DNA of 64,000 bases from Cricetibacter osteomyelitidis (GCF_004340985.1 NZ_SLYB01000007.1:1-64000), one strand, 5' to 3'; shown: positions 49,039 through 59,858, numbered from the stretch's first letter. Notes: a model not told the origin generated them from the sequence alone. Translations and numbers: made by a program.

Positions 49039-50096
49039 TCAAAAAACTTATTAAATCAGCCGTGATCGGCTTATTGGCGGCCTTGCTGATCTTATTAGTG
49101 ATTCCGCAATTTCGCTCGATGACATCATTTTATTTGTCTGATGATGTGGTTTCCTTTAAAAGTGCCGTGCGATTGGCATCACCGGCAGTGGTGAACGTAT
49201 ATAACCGCTCTTTTTCCGCCACACAAAATAACAGTGATACAGAATTGGAAGTGCGTAATTTGGGGTCCGGCGTGATTATGTCAAAAGACGGTTATATTTT
49301 AACGAATCGTCATGTCATCCAAAATGCCGATCAAATTGTGGTGGCCTTGCAAAGTGGTCAAGTTTCGTCGGCAACCTTGGTGGGTTCGGATAACCTAACG
49401 GATATTGCGGTGTTGAAAATCAATGCTGAAAATCTACCGACTATCCCGCAAAATCCCGATCGCCAAATCAGTGTGGGCGATGTAGTGCTGGCAATCGGCA
49501 ATCCTTATAACTTAGGGCAAAGCGTATCGCAAGGCATTATCAGTGCTACCGGCCGTAATGCAGTGGGCGATGCCTCCGGTCGTCAAAATTTTATTCAAAC
49601 TGATGCATCAATCAACCGTGGAAATTCCGGCGGTGCATTGATTAATTCCCTAGGCGAGTTGATCGGTATCAGCACGCTGAGTATCGGCAAAGACAGCAAT
49701 GAAATCGCCGAAGGGCTGAATTTTGCCATTCCTATTGATATTGCCAATAAAGTAATGCATAAAATTATCCGTGATGGTCGAGTGATCCGCGGTTATTTAG
49801 GGGTGGGATCAAATATTCTGTATAGCAACGGTAAAGGATTTGACGGACAAGGCGTGTTAATTTCCAGTGTTGCTCCAAATGGTCCGGCGGAAAAAGCGGG
49901 TATCCAGGCCGGTGATGTGATCGTGAAAATGGATAACACAGAAATTCATTCTGCTCCGCAAATGATGGAGCTGATTTCTGATACTGCACCTTATACACAG
50001 ATCAATGTAAGCGTATTACGCTTGGGTAAAATTTTAGTTTTACCGGTGACAATCGGAGAATTAATCGTACCGAATACAGTAGTATCGGGAGAATAG
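49035..50096 (+). CDS. degS: Periplasmic stress-sensor serine protease DegS
   Basis: DegS cuts the anti-sigma factor RseA when misfolded porins bind its PDZ domain, which starts the sigma-E response. The 353-residue protein has a single N-terminal membrane anchor ([17 protein letters not shown]), the His in TNRHVI, the Asp in LTDIAVLK, the Ser in RGNSGGAL, and one PDZ domain ([18 protein letters not shown]). One PDZ and a membrane anchor favour DegS over DegP/DegQ. Confidence 0.94.
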   Translation: MIKKLIKSAVIGLLAALLILLVIPQFRSMTSFYLSDDVVSFKSAVRLASPAVVNVYNRSFSATQNNSDTELEVRNLGSGVIMSKDGYILTNRHVIQNADQIVVALQSGQVSSATLVGSDNLTDIAVLKINAENLPTIPQNPDRQISVGDVVLAIGNPYNLGQSVSQGIISATGRNAVGDASGRQNFIQTDASINRGNSGGALINSLGELIGISTLSIGKDSNEIAEGLNFAIPIDIANKVMHKIIRDGRVIRGYLGVGSNILYSNGKGFDGQGVLISSVAPNGPAEKAGIQAGDVIVKMDNTEIHSAPQMMELISDTAPYTQINVSVLRLGKILVLPVTIGELIVPNTVVSGE

Positions 50097-50098
50097 TG

Positions 50099-50698
50099 AT
50101 GAATGCAAACATCAAAACCAGCCACTTTTTTGCCTGTTTGGATCGCTTGCGTTTGATCCAACGCTGGTCGCTTATGCGGAATATGGAAAAGGAAAATCTG
50201 GCGGAACACAGCTTGCAAGTGGCTTTTGTAGCTCACGCGTTGGCGGTGATTAAAAATAAATTTTATCAAGGTTCGGTTAATGCGGAGCGTATTGCGGTAA
50301 TGGCGATGTATCACGATACTTCGGAAATTTTTACCGGCGATTTGCCCACCCCAATTAAATATTTTAATCCGCAAATTACAGAAGCCTATAAACAAATTGA
50401 AACCGCGGCCGAATTGCATTTGCTGAGTCTGCTGCCCGCCGAACTGCAAGGGGAGTTTGCCGGTTATTTAGACAGCGAGCAAATCGCCCCGCAAGAAAAA
50501 TATATTGTGAAACAGGCGGATATTATTTGTGCTTATATTAAAGTGAAAGACGAATTGGAACACGGCAATAATGAATTCAAACCGGCAAAAGTGCGGTTGG
50601 AAAAATTAATGGAACAATGGCACAGTGCTGAAATGGATTATTTTATGCAGGTTTTTGTGCCGAGCTTCGGGCGATCCATTGATGAAATTACCCTGTAA
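50099..50698 (+). CDS. yfbR: 5'-deoxynucleotidase YfbR (HD domain)
   Basis: YfbR dephosphorylates deoxynucleoside 5'-monophosphates. The HD metal site is visible as [13 protein letters not shown] and [12 protein letters not shown], with a later [11 protein letters not shown]. The ATG at 50099 gives 199 residues, the same as in E. coli; a GTG directly before it, overlapping the degS stop, is also in frame. It is followed after 14 bp by a dGTPase-like gene, so two nucleotide-cleaving HD proteins lie together. Confidence 0.94.
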   Translation: MNANIKTSHFFACLDRLRLIQRWSLMRNMEKENLAEHSLQVAFVAHALAVIKNKFYQGSVNAERIAVMAMYHDTSEIFTGDLPTPIKYFNPQITEAYKQIETAAELHLLSLLPAELQGEFAGYLDSEQIAPQEKYIVKQADIICAYIKVKDELEHGNNEFKPAKVRLEKLMEQWHSAEMDYFMQVFVPSFGRSIDEITL

Positions 50699-50712
50699 TT
50701 AAGGTGAACATA

Positions 50713-52056
50713 ATGCAGATTAATCCACAATGGCAAGAACGTTTTATTGCCGATAAAGCCAGAGAAAAAGATCACCGACCTGCCTATCGTCGAGATCGCG
50801 GACGAGTATTGCATTCCGCTGCTTTCCGTTGTTTACAGGCAAAAACGCAAATCCACGCCGTGGGAGAAAATGATTTCTATCGTACCCGCTTAACCCATTC
50901 TTTGGAAGTGGCACAAATCGGCAGCAGCCTGGTCTCCCAGCTTAAATTTAGCGATGCGTTCACCACAATTGCCGATGTGCTTTCGCAAGATAAAGCAGAA
51001 TTGCAAAGACAGCTTAAGCCGATTTTACCCAGCACGGATTTAATCGAAACCCTGTGTTTTGCTCATGATATCGGACATCCTCCTTTTGGACACGGCGGGG
51101 AAGTGGCATTAAATTATATGATGCGTGATGCGGGCGGTTTTGAAGGAAATGCTCATACCTTTCGTATCTTAACCAAACTGGAGCCTTATACGCCCCATGC
51201 GGGAATGAACTTAACCCGCCGCACATTGTTGGGCGTGGTGAAATATCCGACGATTTTAGATCTGGTGTCGCCGCAATATACCCAACTGCCGGAACTACAG
51301 CATGATCCTCGTTATGTGAAAATTGCGGATTGGAAACCAGGCAAGGGTATTTTTCGTGATGATTTAGAAACTTTTGCTTGGTTGCTGCAGCCGTTATCGG
51401 AAAGTGACCGCACTTTGTTCGGCAGCTATCAAAAAGAGCGGTCGAATCCGCAAGAGTTTTTGAAAACCCGTTTTAAATCATTAGATTGTAGTATTATGGA
51501 ATTGGCGGACGATATTGCCTATGGTGTCCACGATTTAGAAGATGCCATTGTGGTGGGCGTGATTAGTCTGCAAGAATGGCAAGACGCTTTCACCAAGCTT
51601 TCGCAATGTCAATCAAAATGGATGCAAAATAACTTGGAATTAATCACACAAAAGTTGTTTTCCGATTATCACTACGAACGCAAAAACGCCATCGGTGCCT
51701 TGGTTAATTATTTCATCACCAACGTGCGTTGGGTACAAACTGCAGATTTTGACGAGCCGTTATTGCGTTATAACGCACAATTACCGCCGGAAGTAGTAGA
51801 AGTGCTGACGATCTTTAAAAAATTTGTGTGGCAATATGTGATCCGTGATGTGGAAACCCAACGCATCGAATACAAAGGCCAACGGATTTTAACGGAAATG
51901 TTCCAAATCTTTGAATCCGACCCGGAACGCCTACTGCCTCGCAACACCGCAAACCGCTGGAAAAATGCCGAACCGCAGCACAAAAAGCGTATTATCTGCG
52001 ATTATATGGCCGGAATGTCCGATGCTTATGCTTTAAGGGTTTATCAGAATTTGTAA
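50713..52056 (+). CDS. dGTPase-like dNTP triphosphohydrolase (type 2 family)
   Basis: This 447-residue HD protein is of the dGTPase-like group that hydrolyses dNTPs to nucleoside and triphosphate. It has [21 protein letters not shown] split by the family's QT motif, the metal site [13 protein letters not shown] and [16 protein letters not shown], and [15 protein letters not shown]. It is shorter than E. coli Dgt (505) and fits the type 2 subfamily. I use the ATG at 50713, 7 bases after AAGGTG; the in-frame GTG overlaps that site. Confidence 0.93.
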   Translation: MQINPQWQERFIADKAREKDHRPAYRRDRGRVLHSAAFRCLQAKTQIHAVGENDFYRTRLTHSLEVAQIGSSLVSQLKFSDAFTTIADVLSQDKAELQRQLKPILPSTDLIETLCFAHDIGHPPFGHGGEVALNYMMRDAGGFEGNAHTFRILTKLEPYTPHAGMNLTRRTLLGVVKYPTILDLVSPQYTQLPELQHDPRYVKIADWKPGKGIFRDDLETFAWLLQPLSESDRTLFGSYQKERSNPQEFLKTRFKSLDCSIMELADDIAYGVHDLEDAIVVGVISLQEWQDAFTKLSQCQSKWMQNNLELITQKLFSDYHYERKNAIGALVNYFITNVRWVQTADFDEPLLRYNAQLPPEVVEVLTIFKKFVWQYVIRDVETQRIEYKGQRILTEMFQIFESDPERLLPRNTANRWKNAEPQHKKRIICDYMAGMSDAYALRVYQNL

Positions 52057-52060
52057 AAAG

Positions 52061-52086
52061 AAAAATGGACGAAACGCCCATTTTTT
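52061..52086. terminator. Bidirectional terminator between the dGTPase-like gene and der
   Basis: AAAAATGG at 52061-52068 pairs with CCATTTTT at 52078-52085, with an inner CG/CG pair and one mismatch. A- and T-runs flank it, and the genes converge here. Confidence 0.65.
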
Positions 52087-52091
52087 ATCCG

Positions 52092-53606
52092 TTATTTTTT
52101 CCCTTTTTTAATAAACTTCATCAAACGTTTACGTTTGCGTAGTTGGTTCGGAGTGAGTTTGTTTTTTCTACCTGCAAACGGGTTGTTGCCCTCTTGGAAT
52201 TGAATCCGAATCGGCGAACCCACAATTTTCAGGCTGCGGCGGTAGTAGTTGGACAAATACCGTTTATAGGAATCCAGTAATTTATCTATTTGGTTGCCGT
52301 GGATCACGATAATCGGCGGATTATATCCCCCAACATGGGCGTATTTTAATTTAATGCGACGACCTGCCGTCATTGGTGGTTGGTGTTCGTCGGTGGCCAT
52401 TTGCAAAATACGCGTTAACATTGATGTGGACATTTTGCGGGTAGCACATTCATAAGCTTCTTGCACTGATTCAAACAGGTTGCCTACACCGCTGCCGTGT
52501 AGAGCGGAGATAAAATGCACACGGGCAAAGTCGATAAAATCCAAACGGCGATCCAGTTCGGATTTAACGCGATCTTTAATCTCTTGATCCAAACCGTCCC
52601 ATTTATTGACCACAATCACCAGTGAACGACCGGCATTTAAAATAAAGCCGAGCAAGGAAAGATCTTGATCGGAAATGCCTTCGCGGGCATCAATAGTGAG
52701 CAATACCACGTTGGCATCTTGAATGGCTTGCAAGGTTTTGATAACCGAGAATTTTTCCACGGTTAAAGTTACTTTGCCGCGTTTACGCACACCGGCAGTG
52801 TCGATAATGGTATATTGCTGGCCGTCGCGTTCCATCGGGATATAAATACTGTCACGGGTTGTACCCGGCATATCATATACCACCACGCGATCTTCGCCTA
52901 AAATGCGGTTGGTGAGCGTGGATTTCCCTACATTAGGACGACCCACAATGGCGATTTTGATATTTTCCCCGTGTTCGGTTTCTGCTTCTTCCAGATCTTC
53001 ATTAAGTGCCTCATCTAAAAGTGCGGTATCATTTTCATCAGAAAAATCAAATTCGCGATCCCATTCGTCTTGTTCATTCTGTTCATTTTTTTCGTTATCA
53101 GCATTAGATTTTTTAGCAATAGGAGCCAGCACAGATTCCATCAACAATGTCACGCCTCGCCCTTGTGAGGCGGCGATAGGGGTCACTTCGCCCAAACCCA
53201 GTTGATAAAACTCTGCAATATGGGAATCTGCATCAATACCGTCGGTTTTGTTCGCTACAAGAATAGTGGTTTTATTTTGGCGTTGACGTAAATATTGGGC
53301 GATGCCGATGTCCGCGGAAGTCAAACCGGCACGGGCATCCACTAAAAATAATACAATATCTGCTTCTTCAATGGCTTGTAGAGACTGTTCCGCCATTTTC
53401 TCTTCCACGCCTTCTTCCGTGCCGTCGATACCGCCGGTATCGATCACAATAAATTCATAACCGGCAACATTTGCCTGACCGTATTTGCGATCACGGGTAA
53501 GACCGGGAAAATCCGCTACCAACGCATCACGAGTGTGAGTCAAGCGGTTAAATAGGGTTGATTTGCCAACATTCGGACGACCGACAAGGGCAACAACTGG
53601 AGTCAT
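52092..53606 (-). CDS. der: Ribosome assembly GTPase Der (EngA)
   Basis: Der is the double-GTPase needed for 50S subunit maturation. The 504-residue protein has two full G domains: [16 protein letters not shown] with DTGGI and NKTDG, then [17 protein letters not shown] with [10 protein letters not shown] and NKWDG, and a C-terminal KH-like domain. An acidic Glu/Asp/Asn-rich linker (about residues 170-215) joins the G domains, as in other gamma-proteobacteria. Confidence 0.98.
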   Translation of the reverse strand: MTPVVALVGRPNVGKSTLFNRLTHTRDALVADFPGLTRDRKYGQANVAGYEFIVIDTGGIDGTEEGVEEKMAEQSLQAIEEADIVLFLVDARAGLTSADIGIAQYLRQRQNKTTILVANKTDGIDADSHIAEFYQLGLGEVTPIAASQGRGVTLLMESVLAPIAKKSNADNEKNEQNEQDEWDREFDFSDENDTALLDEALNEDLEEAETEHGENIKIAIVGRPNVGKSTLTNRILGEDRVVVYDMPGTTRDSIYIPMERDGQQYTIIDTAGVRKRGKVTLTVEKFSVIKTLQAIQDANVVLLTIDAREGISDQDLSLLGFILNAGRSLVIVVNKWDGLDQEIKDRVKSELDRRLDFIDFARVHFISALHGSGVGNLFESVQEAYECATRKMSTSMLTRILQMATDEHQPPMTAGRRIKLKYAHVGGYNPPIIVIHGNQIDKLLDSYKRYLSNYYRRSLKIVGSPIRIQFQEGNNPFAGRKNKLTPNQLRKRKRLMKFIKKGKK

Positions 53607-53701
53607 AAAAACCTCGATTTGAGTATATATAAATTTTAAAATCGCCGTATTATAGCTGATTTTATGGGAAAAGTGCGGTTAAATTCCGGTAAATTTTAGA
53701 C

Positions 53702-53730
53702 AAAAAAATAGCACCTGCATGCGGTGCTTT
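53702..53730 (-). terminator. Terminator after the tRNA-Asp pair
   Basis: On the minus strand, AGCACC pairs with GGTGCT across a 7-base loop and is followed by ATTTTTTT. It lies just downstream of the two tRNA genes. Confidence 0.8.
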
Positions 53731-53737
53731 TTAACAT

Positions 53738-53814
53738 TGGCGGAATGGACGGGACTCGAACCCGCGACCCCCTGCGTGACAGGCAGGTATTCTAACCAGC
53801 TGAACTACCACTCC
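53738..53814 (-). tRNA. tRNA-Asp (anticodon GTC), second copy
   Basis: The 77-base minus-strand sequence begins GGAGTGGTAGTTCAG and ends in an encoded CCA. The anticodon loop CTGTCAC gives GUC (bases 53780-53778). The T-loop GGTTCGAGTCC is canonical. It matches the other copy (53839-53915) base for base across the gene. Confidence 0.97.
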
Positions 53815-53838
53815 GTGTTAGAAAATATTGACCAAAAT

Positions 53839-53915
53839 TGGCGGAATGGACGGGACTCGAACCCGCGACCCCCTGCGTGACAGGCAGGTATTCTAACCAG
53901 CTGAACTACCACTCC
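53839..53915 (-). tRNA. tRNA-Asp (anticodon GTC), first copy
   Basis: This copy has the same 77-base sequence as the one downstream, with an encoded CCA and anticodon GUC. The repeat period is 101 bp, leaving a 24-bp spacer. The two are probably processed from one transcript that starts between here and dnaQ. Confidence 0.97.
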
Positions 53916-54011
53916 GCATTTGGTGTGCGAATAATAATAGCCTTTTGCCTGACCGTCAACCCTTTTTTTGAATAATTGTATTAGTTGGTTAATCAGTAAG
54001 CGAAAAGAAGA

Positions 54012-54776
54012 TTATTCACTATCTTGGGATAACCGTTTCAGCCAAATACAATTATCGCCGCTTTTCTTATTGATTAATTTGAAATATTCCAAATGGGCTT
54101 CCAGTTCTTGATCCGTAGGCTTGATGATTTTCAAATCTTGGGCAAAACTCACCGCACTTTTATGACTGATTTGCTCTGAATTTGCAGAAACGGATAAGGT
54201 ATCTTCATCTTCATCGAATAAGCTGGTTTGTCCGCCGGTCATCGCCAAATAAACATCGGCTAGGATTTCCGCATCCAGTAATGCTCCATGCAACGTTCGT
54301 TTGCTGTTATCGATGCCTAGACGATCACACAAAGCATCTAAGTTATTGCGTTTGCCCGGATACATTTGACGAGCCAGCTGCAGAGAATCGGTCACTAGGC
54401 TGATGTCGGTAGTTTTGAGCGTTTTTCCTATTTTGCCGAATTCATAATCCATAAATCCCACATCGAAGGGCGCGTTATGAATAACCAGCTCGGCACCTTT
54501 GATAAACTCAATAAATTCATCGGCAATTTGATCGAAAGTCGGCTTGTCCGTCAGCATTTCATCCGTGATACCATGCACTTTTATGGCCTCGGGATCCACG
54601 GAGCGTTTGGGATTGATATAAACATGATAATTACGGCCGGTAAGTCGGCGGTTGATCATTTCTACCGCACCGATTTCAATAATGCCGTGCCCTTCATAGT
54701 GTGCACCGAACTGATTCATACCGGTGGTTTCCGTATCGAGCACTACTTGGCGATTTGTATTAATTTCTATACTCAT
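54012..54776 (-). CDS. dnaQ: DNA polymerase III epsilon subunit (proofreading exonuclease)
   Basis: DnaQ is the 3'-5' proofreading exonuclease of the replicative polymerase. The DEDDh motifs are VVLDTETTGMN (Exo I), VIHNAPFDVGFMDYE (Exo II) and the LHGALLDAEILADVYL motif with the catalytic His and Asp (Exo III). I use the ATG at 54776 (254 residues), which matches the family; the reading frame stays open 48 bases further upstream. It is divergent from rnhA, the usual dnaQ/rnhA arrangement, with only 51 bp between the starts. Confidence 0.97.
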   Translation of the reverse strand: MSIEINTNRQVVLDTETTGMNQFGAHYEGHGIIEIGAVEMINRRLTGRNYHVYINPKRSVDPEAIKVHGITDEMLTDKPTFDQIADEFIEFIKGAELVIHNAPFDVGFMDYEFGKIGKTLKTTDISLVTDSLQLARQMYPGKRNNLDALCDRLGIDNSKRTLHGALLDAEILADVYLAMTGGQTSLFDEDEDTLSVSANSEQISHKSAVSFAQDLKIIKPTDQELEAHLEYFKLINKKSGDNCIWLKRLSQDSE

Positions 54777-54827
54777 ATTTTTTTTTAGGTTATGATCGGA
54801 AAAATTTAAAGTAGATTGTAACAAATT

Positions 54828-55292
54828 ATGCGGAAAAAAATTGAAATTTTTACGGACGGATCTTGCTTAGGTAATCCCGGTCCCGGCGGGTTGGGAATTT
54901 TATTGCGTTATAAACAGCATGAGAAACAGATTTCCAAAGGCTATAAACTAACCACAAATAATCGAATGGAATTATTGGCGGTGATTGAAGCGTTGAATAC
55001 ATTAAAAGAGCCTTGTGATGTGGAGTTGCACAGTGATAGTCAATATATGCAAAACGGTATCACAAAATGGATTTTTAATTGGAAAAAAAATAATTGGAAA
55101 GCCAGCACCGGCAAGCCGGTAAAAAATCAGGATTTATGGATTGCTTTAGATGGAGCCATACGCCCGCACAGTATTAATTGGCATTGGGTGAAGGGGCATT
55201 CCGGTCATTATGAAAACGAGTTATGTGATGAATTGGCAAAGCTGGGGGCGGCGAATCCCACGTTGGATGATGTGAATTATCAGGCGGAATAA
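54828..55292 (+). CDS. rnhA: Ribonuclease HI
   Basis: RNase HI degrades the RNA strand of RNA-DNA hybrids. The 154-residue protein has the catalytic Asp in [15 protein letters not shown], Glu in [13 protein letters not shown], Asp in [12 protein letters not shown] and the last Asp in [12 protein letters not shown], plus the basic handle [19 protein letters not shown]. It is divergent from dnaQ, with the promoters sharing a short gap. Confidence 0.98.
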   Translation: MRKKIEIFTDGSCLGNPGPGGLGILLRYKQHEKQISKGYKLTTNNRMELLAVIEALNTLKEPCDVELHSDSQYMQNGITKWIFNWKKNNWKASTGKPVKNQDLWIALDGAIRPHSINWHWVKGHSGHYENELCDELAKLGAANPTLDDVNYQAE

Positions 55293-55300
55293 ATGTAGGA

Positions 55301-55320
55301 CGGGCATATTATTATGCCCG
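55301..55320. terminator. Hairpin between rnhA and lysC
   Basis: An 8-bp perfect stem (CGGGCATA with TATGCCCG) with a 4-base loop lies between convergent genes. T-runs are weak on both sides, so its strength is uncertain. Confidence 0.5.
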
Positions 55321-55332
55321 CCGTAAAATTAA

Positions 55333-56688
55333 TTATTGTTCAAATAATTCGGTATGCAATGTGCGTACTATATCATCAGCGTGATGGCTGTGAACCAATA
55401 AGCATACGTTATTTGTGCTTGCACCGTAACTGATCATGCGAATGTTATAGTTTTCCAAAGTGCCGAATAAACGTTTTGCTACGCCGGCCGCTAAGTGCAA
55501 GTCATTGCCGATTAATGCCACTAAGGCTAAGCCGGTATCCACTTTCACATTGCAGATTTCACTTAATTCCGCTAATAAATCGTTAGATAACATCTCCACA
55601 CTGGATGAAGCGGAGCCGGTTTTATCCAAGGTTAAGGCAACGCTCACTTCTGATGTGGTGATAGTATCCACGGAAATTTTGTATTTCGCTAAAATATTAA
55701 AGATTTTTGCTAAAAAGCCTTGAGCGTGCAGCATATTTAAGCTGGATAAAGTCAATAAAGTTTGTTCGCGGCGTAATGCGATGGCACGGAAAGTCGGGCG
55801 TGGTTGCGGATCACGGGTTACCCAAGTGCCGCCTTGTTCCGGTGTTTTGCTCGAACCTACATACACAGGAATGTTGCTGCGAACTGCCGGTAATAAAGTT
55901 GCCGGGTGGAGTACTTTTGCACCGAAAGTCGCCATTTCAGCGGCTTCCGCGAAACTTATGGTATCGATGCGTTGTGCTGCCGGCGCGACACGCGGGTCAG
56001 TGGTGTAAATACCGGCTACGTCGGTCCAAATTAACACATCTTTTGCGTTTAGCACTTCTGCGACTAATGCCGCAGAGTAGTCACTGCCGCCACGGCCTAA
56101 TGTAGTTGTTTTGCCATTCGGATCACGACCGATAAAGCCCTGTGTGATCACTAATTCACCTTGGTCAACTAATGGTTTGAGCACATTATCAGAATTTTTC
56201 TGTGTTTGTTCGTCATCCGGTATCGCTTTACCGAAATTACTATTAGTTGCAATCACTTGACGCACATCCAACCAAGTAGCGTTGCAATTTAATTCACGTA
56301 AAACTTCCACGAAAATTAAAGTTGACATCATTTCACCGTGACTGATTAATTCATCGGCTAAAGCCGTTGATGTGGCAAGGCTGGCTGCTTCCGCTAAAGA
56401 GTCGATATTTTCCAATAAGCGATCGATTTCATCACGTACGATGGAAACATCTTTTAATTCATTTAAAATGTTATATTGAATTTGACGTACGGCTTCGACT
56501 ATTTCCGCACGACGGGCTGCCTCGCAACCGTTTGCGAGTTCAACTAAAAAATTAGTTACACCGGCAGAAGCGGAAAGTACGACGACACGGGTATTGGGAT
56601 CGGCAATAACGATTTTGGCGGAAGCCGTCATTGCACCGAAGTTTGCTACGCTGGTACCACCAAATTTTGCAACAGAAAGATGAGCCAT
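55333..56688 (-). CDS. lysC: Lysine-sensitive aspartokinase III
   Basis: LysC phosphorylates aspartate, the entry step to lysine, methionine, threonine and diaminopimelate. The 451-residue protein starts LSVAKFGGTSVANF (kinase motif), has FIGRDPNGKTTTLGRGGSDY, and two C-terminal ACT domains that bind lysine. I use the ATG at 56688 with an AGGAA ribosome site rather than a longer in-frame start. No lysine riboswitch (L-box) is visible in the 205-bp upstream gap, which holds one USS copy and nothing else I recognise. Confidence 0.96.
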   Translation of the reverse strand: MAHLSVAKFGGTSVANFGAMTASAKIVIADPNTRVVVLSASAGVTNFLVELANGCEAARRAEIVEAVRQIQYNILNELKDVSIVRDEIDRLLENIDSLAEAASLATSTALADELISHGEMMSTLIFVEVLRELNCNATWLDVRQVIATNSNFGKAIPDDEQTQKNSDNVLKPLVDQGELVITQGFIGRDPNGKTTTLGRGGSDYSAALVAEVLNAKDVLIWTDVAGIYTTDPRVAPAAQRIDTISFAEAAEMATFGAKVLHPATLLPAVRSNIPVYVGSSKTPEQGGTWVTRDPQPRPTFRAIALRREQTLLTLSSLNMLHAQGFLAKIFNILAKYKISVDTITTSEVSVALTLDKTGSASSSVEMLSNDLLAELSEICNVKVDTGLALVALIGNDLHLAAGVAKRLFGTLENYNIRMISYGASTNNVCLLVHSHHADDIVRTLHTELFEQ

Positions 56689-56893
56689 AATAGATTCCTT
56701 TTTTATAAAGTTAAGATGAGTTGTGTTTGTGTAATAAATAGCTTTAAATGAAGTTATTGTCAAACAAATTATGTTTAATTTATAAACCAGTTTGGAAAGT
56801 GCGGTCTGTTTTTAGAAAATTTATAGATTACTTGAGGCTTTGTGCTTTATATAAGAATAACGTAAAATAATTGCTTATTGTTAAGGAGAGTGT

Positions 56894-57604
56894 ATGACAC
56901 AAATTCAACAAAATTTAGAACATATTCGTCAGCAAATTCAGGCGGGCTGTGTTCAGGCACAACGTTCTGCGGATTCCGTAAAATTGTTGGCAGTAAGCAA
57001 AACAAAACCTGTTGAAGATATTATTGCAGCTTATGAACATGGTCAGTACGCGTTCGGTGAAAATTACGTGCAGGAAGGTGTGGATAAAATTCACTATTGC
57101 CAAGAACGGGGGATTGCATTGGAATGGCATTTTATCGGGCCGTTACAATCGAACAAAACCAAATTAGTGGCAGAGCATTTTGATTGGATGCAGACCTTGG
57201 AACGGAGTAAAATTGCCGATCGACTAAACGATCAACGTTCAGCACATAAAGCACCGTTAAATGTGTTGATTCAAATTAATATTAGCGGAGAAGCCTCGAA
57301 ATCCGGTATCCAACCGTCAGAAATGCTGGTTCTGGCAAAACACATCGAAAACCTACCGCACTTACGTTTACGCGGGTTAATGGCTATTCCGGAACCTACT
57401 GATGATGAACAGGCTCAGACCGAAGTATTTAATCAAATGCAAAGGTTATTCCTGCAATTACAACAAGCCTTGCCAAATCAGCAAATCGATACTTTATCAA
57501 TGGGCATGACAGATGATATGCAGACCGCAATAAAATGCGGTTCAACGATGGTGAGAATCGGTACGGCAATTTTCGGTAAGCGGAATTACGGTAATCATCA
57601 ATAA
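56894..57604 (+). CDS. yggS: Pyridoxal phosphate homeostasis protein YggS (PLPBP)
   Basis: YggS binds PLP and keeps its balance in the cell; it has no clear catalytic activity. The 236-residue single TIM-barrel domain has the PLP Lys in LLAVSKTKPVEDI, then FGENYVQEGVDKI, WHFIGPLQSNKTK and MGMTDDMQTAIKCGSTMVRIG. An AAGGAG ribosome site precedes the ATG. It stands alone here rather than next to yggT or proC. Confidence 0.96.
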   Translation: MTQIQQNLEHIRQQIQAGCVQAQRSADSVKLLAVSKTKPVEDIIAAYEHGQYAFGENYVQEGVDKIHYCQERGIALEWHFIGPLQSNKTKLVAEHFDWMQTLERSKIADRLNDQRSAHKAPLNVLIQINISGEASKSGIQPSEMLVLAKHIENLPHLRLRGLMAIPEPTDDEQAQTEVFNQMQRLFLQLQQALPNQQIDTLSMGMTDDMQTAIKCGSTMVRIGTAIFGKRNYGNHQ

Positions 57605-57607
57605 CAC

Positions 57608-57641
57608 AGTGGCAACAAGGCAGTATATGCTTTGTTGCTAT
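57608..57641. terminator. Terminator between yggS and the DUF488 gene
   Basis: GGCAACAAGGCA at 57611-57622 pairs with the TGCTTTGTTGCT segment (about 57628-57639), allowing one G-T pair. It overlaps the end of the convergent DUF488 gene. Confidence 0.55.
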
Positions 57642-57994
57642 ACTTGATTTAATATTTCCAATAAAACGGGAATATGACTTTTTTCCGGATTTTTGACCGC
57701 ACTTAAGAGTAACACAGAACCTTGTTGTCGTTCTAATTGTTTTAATTCTGCCAATCCTTGTCGCTGTTCATTTCCTTGTAATTCTTGCCGATATTGGATT
57801 TTAAAAAGCCTGAAATTGCCATCCGGATCTTGATGAAACCATTTGCGTAATTCATTGGAAGGTGTAACGGACTTTAGCCATAAACACTGTTGAAATAATT
57901 CTTTGTGTATGCCGCGCGGATAGAGACGGTCGACGAACACGGCCGGTTTATTTTTTTGTGGTACAAAATCATAAATACGCTGAAAACTAAACAT
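57638..57994 (-). CDS. DUF488 family protein
   Basis: This 118-residue protein of unknown function carries the DUF488 signatures FVDRLYPRGIHK, the TPSNELRKWFHQDP segment and a C-terminal LLLSAVKNPEKSH. Members resemble E. coli YeaO. I place the start at the third of three consecutive in-frame start codons (57994), 5 bases after GAGG; GTG at 58000 and ATG at 57997 are too close to that site. Confidence 0.85.
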   Translation of the reverse strand: MFSFQRIYDFVPQKNKPAVFVDRLYPRGIHKELFQQCLWLKSVTPSNELRKWFHQDPDGNFRLFKIQYRQELQGNEQRQGLAELKQLERQQGSVLLLSAVKNPEKSHIPVLLEILNQV

Positions 57995-58050
57995 CATCAC
58001 CTCTTATAACGTTGATCTGATAGCAAAAGTGTGAAAAGGCATTTGGGGTG

Positions 58051-58746
58051 TTAAAGTGTAATTAAAGGTAACATAGCCAATATCATTTCCGATGATTGTG
58101 CCGCCGCGATAGGTAAAAATTCTTCAAAAGACATACTTGCTTCGCCATTCCCCGCATCGGAAATCGCACGAACCACCACAAACGGCACATTAAAACTATG
58201 ACATACCTGAGCAATGGCAGCGGCTTCCATTTCTACGGCAGCGACCGTCGGGAAGTTTTGCTTGATTGTGGCCAATTTTTCGCCACCGTGAATAAAACTG
58301 TCACCGGTACAAATTAACGCACGTTTGACATTTTTACCTTGTTGTTTAACAATTTTCTCTGCAAGATCTGCTAATTTTGTATCAGATTTAAATGCCGACG
58401 GACAAGCGGGCAGTTGACCGATAGCGTAGCCGAAAGCGGTGACGTCGGCATCGTGATAGCAGGTTTGTTCGGAAATTATAATATCGCCGATATGTAATCC
58501 TTCACATACGCCACCGGCAGATCCGGTATTAATGACTATATCCGGACGGGCGAGTTGCAATAATAGGGTAGTGCCCATTGCGGCAGCCACCTTACCGATA
58601 CCGGATTGCAATAATGCCACATCAATACCGTTAATTTTGCCTTCATAGATCGTGCAAGTTGCTAATTCAGTGGTGTTCACATCGCTCATTTTTTCTCGTA
58701 AAATAGCTACTTCTTGAGCCATTGCACCGACAATACCTACTTTCAT
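58051..58746 (-). CDS. mtnN: 5'-methylthioadenosine/S-adenosylhomocysteine nucleosidase
   Basis: MtnN (Pfs) cleaves MTA and SAH, recycling AdoMet products and feeding LuxS-type AI-2 synthesis. The 231-residue protein has [14 protein letters not shown] with the catalytic Glu, [21 protein letters not shown] and the general acid Asp in [11 protein letters not shown]. It lies 9 bp after the polysaccharide deacetylase gene on the same strand. Confidence 0.97.
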   Translation of the reverse strand: MKVGIVGAMAQEVAILREKMSDVNTTELATCTIYEGKINGIDVALLQSGIGKVAAAMGTTLLLQLARPDIVINTGSAGGVCEGLHIGDIIISEQTCYHDADVTAFGYAIGQLPACPSAFKSDTKLADLAEKIVKQQGKNVKRALICTGDSFIHGGEKLATIKQNFPTVAAVEMEAAAIAQVCHSFNVPFVVVRAISDAGNGEASMSFEEFLPIAAAQSSEMILAMLPLITL

Positions 58747-58755
58747 TATTATTCC

Positions 58756-59823
58756 TTATATTTTTAATGTTTTTTTAATTTTTCGATAAAAAGCACTGCT
58801 GCCATCTGCAAGGGCTCGTTCAAAATCGGTAATATTTTTTATTTCATCACCATTTATCCGGCAAATACTGTGTGGATTTAAATGTAATGAATTTGCTCCT
58901 TTTTTGGTGGTGACAAAAACATTTACGCCTAATTCTTTGAGATCTTTAATGTTGCCTTTATAGCGATGTCCCCACGGATAGGCCAAACAATCTGCTTCTT
59001 TATTTAATTCTTGTTGTATGTAATATTTATTTTTTGTAATTTCATTTTCTAATATTTGTTTAAATTGAGCTTTGCTTACTTTATCAAAAAGTTCTGATGT
59101 ATTATCGTTAAATAATTGAGTTAATTTTTTCTTTTTATCTTTATCTGATAAATGAATAAAATCAGCCTGTTTTTCTAATTGACGATATTTTTCCACGAAG
59201 TGATTTTTTGGTCTGAAACCGGCTAAGGAAATTTGACTCCGCATTTTAAATATTGGTAAACCATTGAGTTTATCGGCATCTTGAATATTGTCGTATAAAC
59301 CGTCAAAGAACAAATTATAGCTTTCCCGTTTGAGATATTTAGAGGTATTTTCATCAAAAAAACCAAAAACTTCTACTGTTTTTGCGGTTAAGCCATGAGA
59401 ATGGGTATGCAATTGAAAATCAACCAGACCGCTTTGATACATCTCGCGAATTTCATCCCAATTGAGATATTCCTCATTTGTACCGATATATCTTGTATTT
59501 AGAAAAATAGTCGCTTTAATGCCGTATTTTTTTAAAATAGGAAAAGCCAAAATATAATTACTCTTATAACCATCATCAAAAGTTACTAAAATACTATTTT
59601 TCGGTAATTGATAATTTAATGATTTCAACTCTTCCATTTTAAATGTTGTTTTATGTTGAATATGAGCCATTTGTAAATCAAATTCTTCAACACTTATTTC
59701 AGCATTACCGATTGTATCGCTGATATTATGATACATTAAGCAATGTACAAAATTCTGACGTTTTTTATTATAAATAATATAACTTAAACTCAATATTAGA
59801 ATAAAAGAAATATAATATGTCAT
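58756..59823 (-). CDS. Membrane-anchored polysaccharide deacetylase family protein
   Basis: This 355-residue protein has one N-terminal membrane segment (YISFILILSLSYIIY) and a NodB-like deacetylase domain. Asp83-Asp84 in VTFDDGY and the His cluster LHTHSH (139-143) match the metal-binding and base residues. CLAYPWGHRY later resembles a further conserved motif. It is closest in style to PgaB/IcaB-type de-N-acetylases, but the substrate is unknown. The gene is visibly AT-rich against its neighbours. It lies between the DsbA-like gene and mtnN. Confidence 0.82.
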   Translation of the reverse strand: MTYYISFILILSLSYIIYNKKRQNFVHCLMYHNISDTIGNAEISVEEFDLQMAHIQHKTTFKMEELKSLNYQLPKNSILVTFDDGYKSNYILAFPILKKYGIKATIFLNTRYIGTNEEYLNWDEIREMYQSGLVDFQLHTHSHGLTAKTVEVFGFFDENTSKYLKRESYNLFFDGLYDNIQDADKLNGLPIFKMRSQISLAGFRPKNHFVEKYRQLEKQADFIHLSDKDKKKKLTQLFNDNTSELFDKVSKAQFKQILENEITKNKYYIQQELNKEADCLAYPWGHRYKGNIKDLKELGVNVFVTTKKGANSLHLNPHSICRINGDEIKNITDFERALADGSSAFYRKIKKTLKI

Positions 59824-59858
59824 AATAAATTGCTCTATAAATGAAATGATAAATAGAT

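Noticed and set aside
49991-50449. 152-residue minus-strand frame opposite degS/yfbR
   Set aside because: It overlaps two well-supported genes and contains no recognisable domain.
53738-53915. Duplicated sequence as a mobile-element target repeat
   Set aside because: The repeat is exactly two tRNA-Asp genes with different flanks; no integrase or attachment-site remnant is present.
56689-56893. Lysine riboswitch upstream of lysC
   Set aside because: I looked for L-box conserved segments on the minus strand and found none; the region is AT-rich and unstructured.
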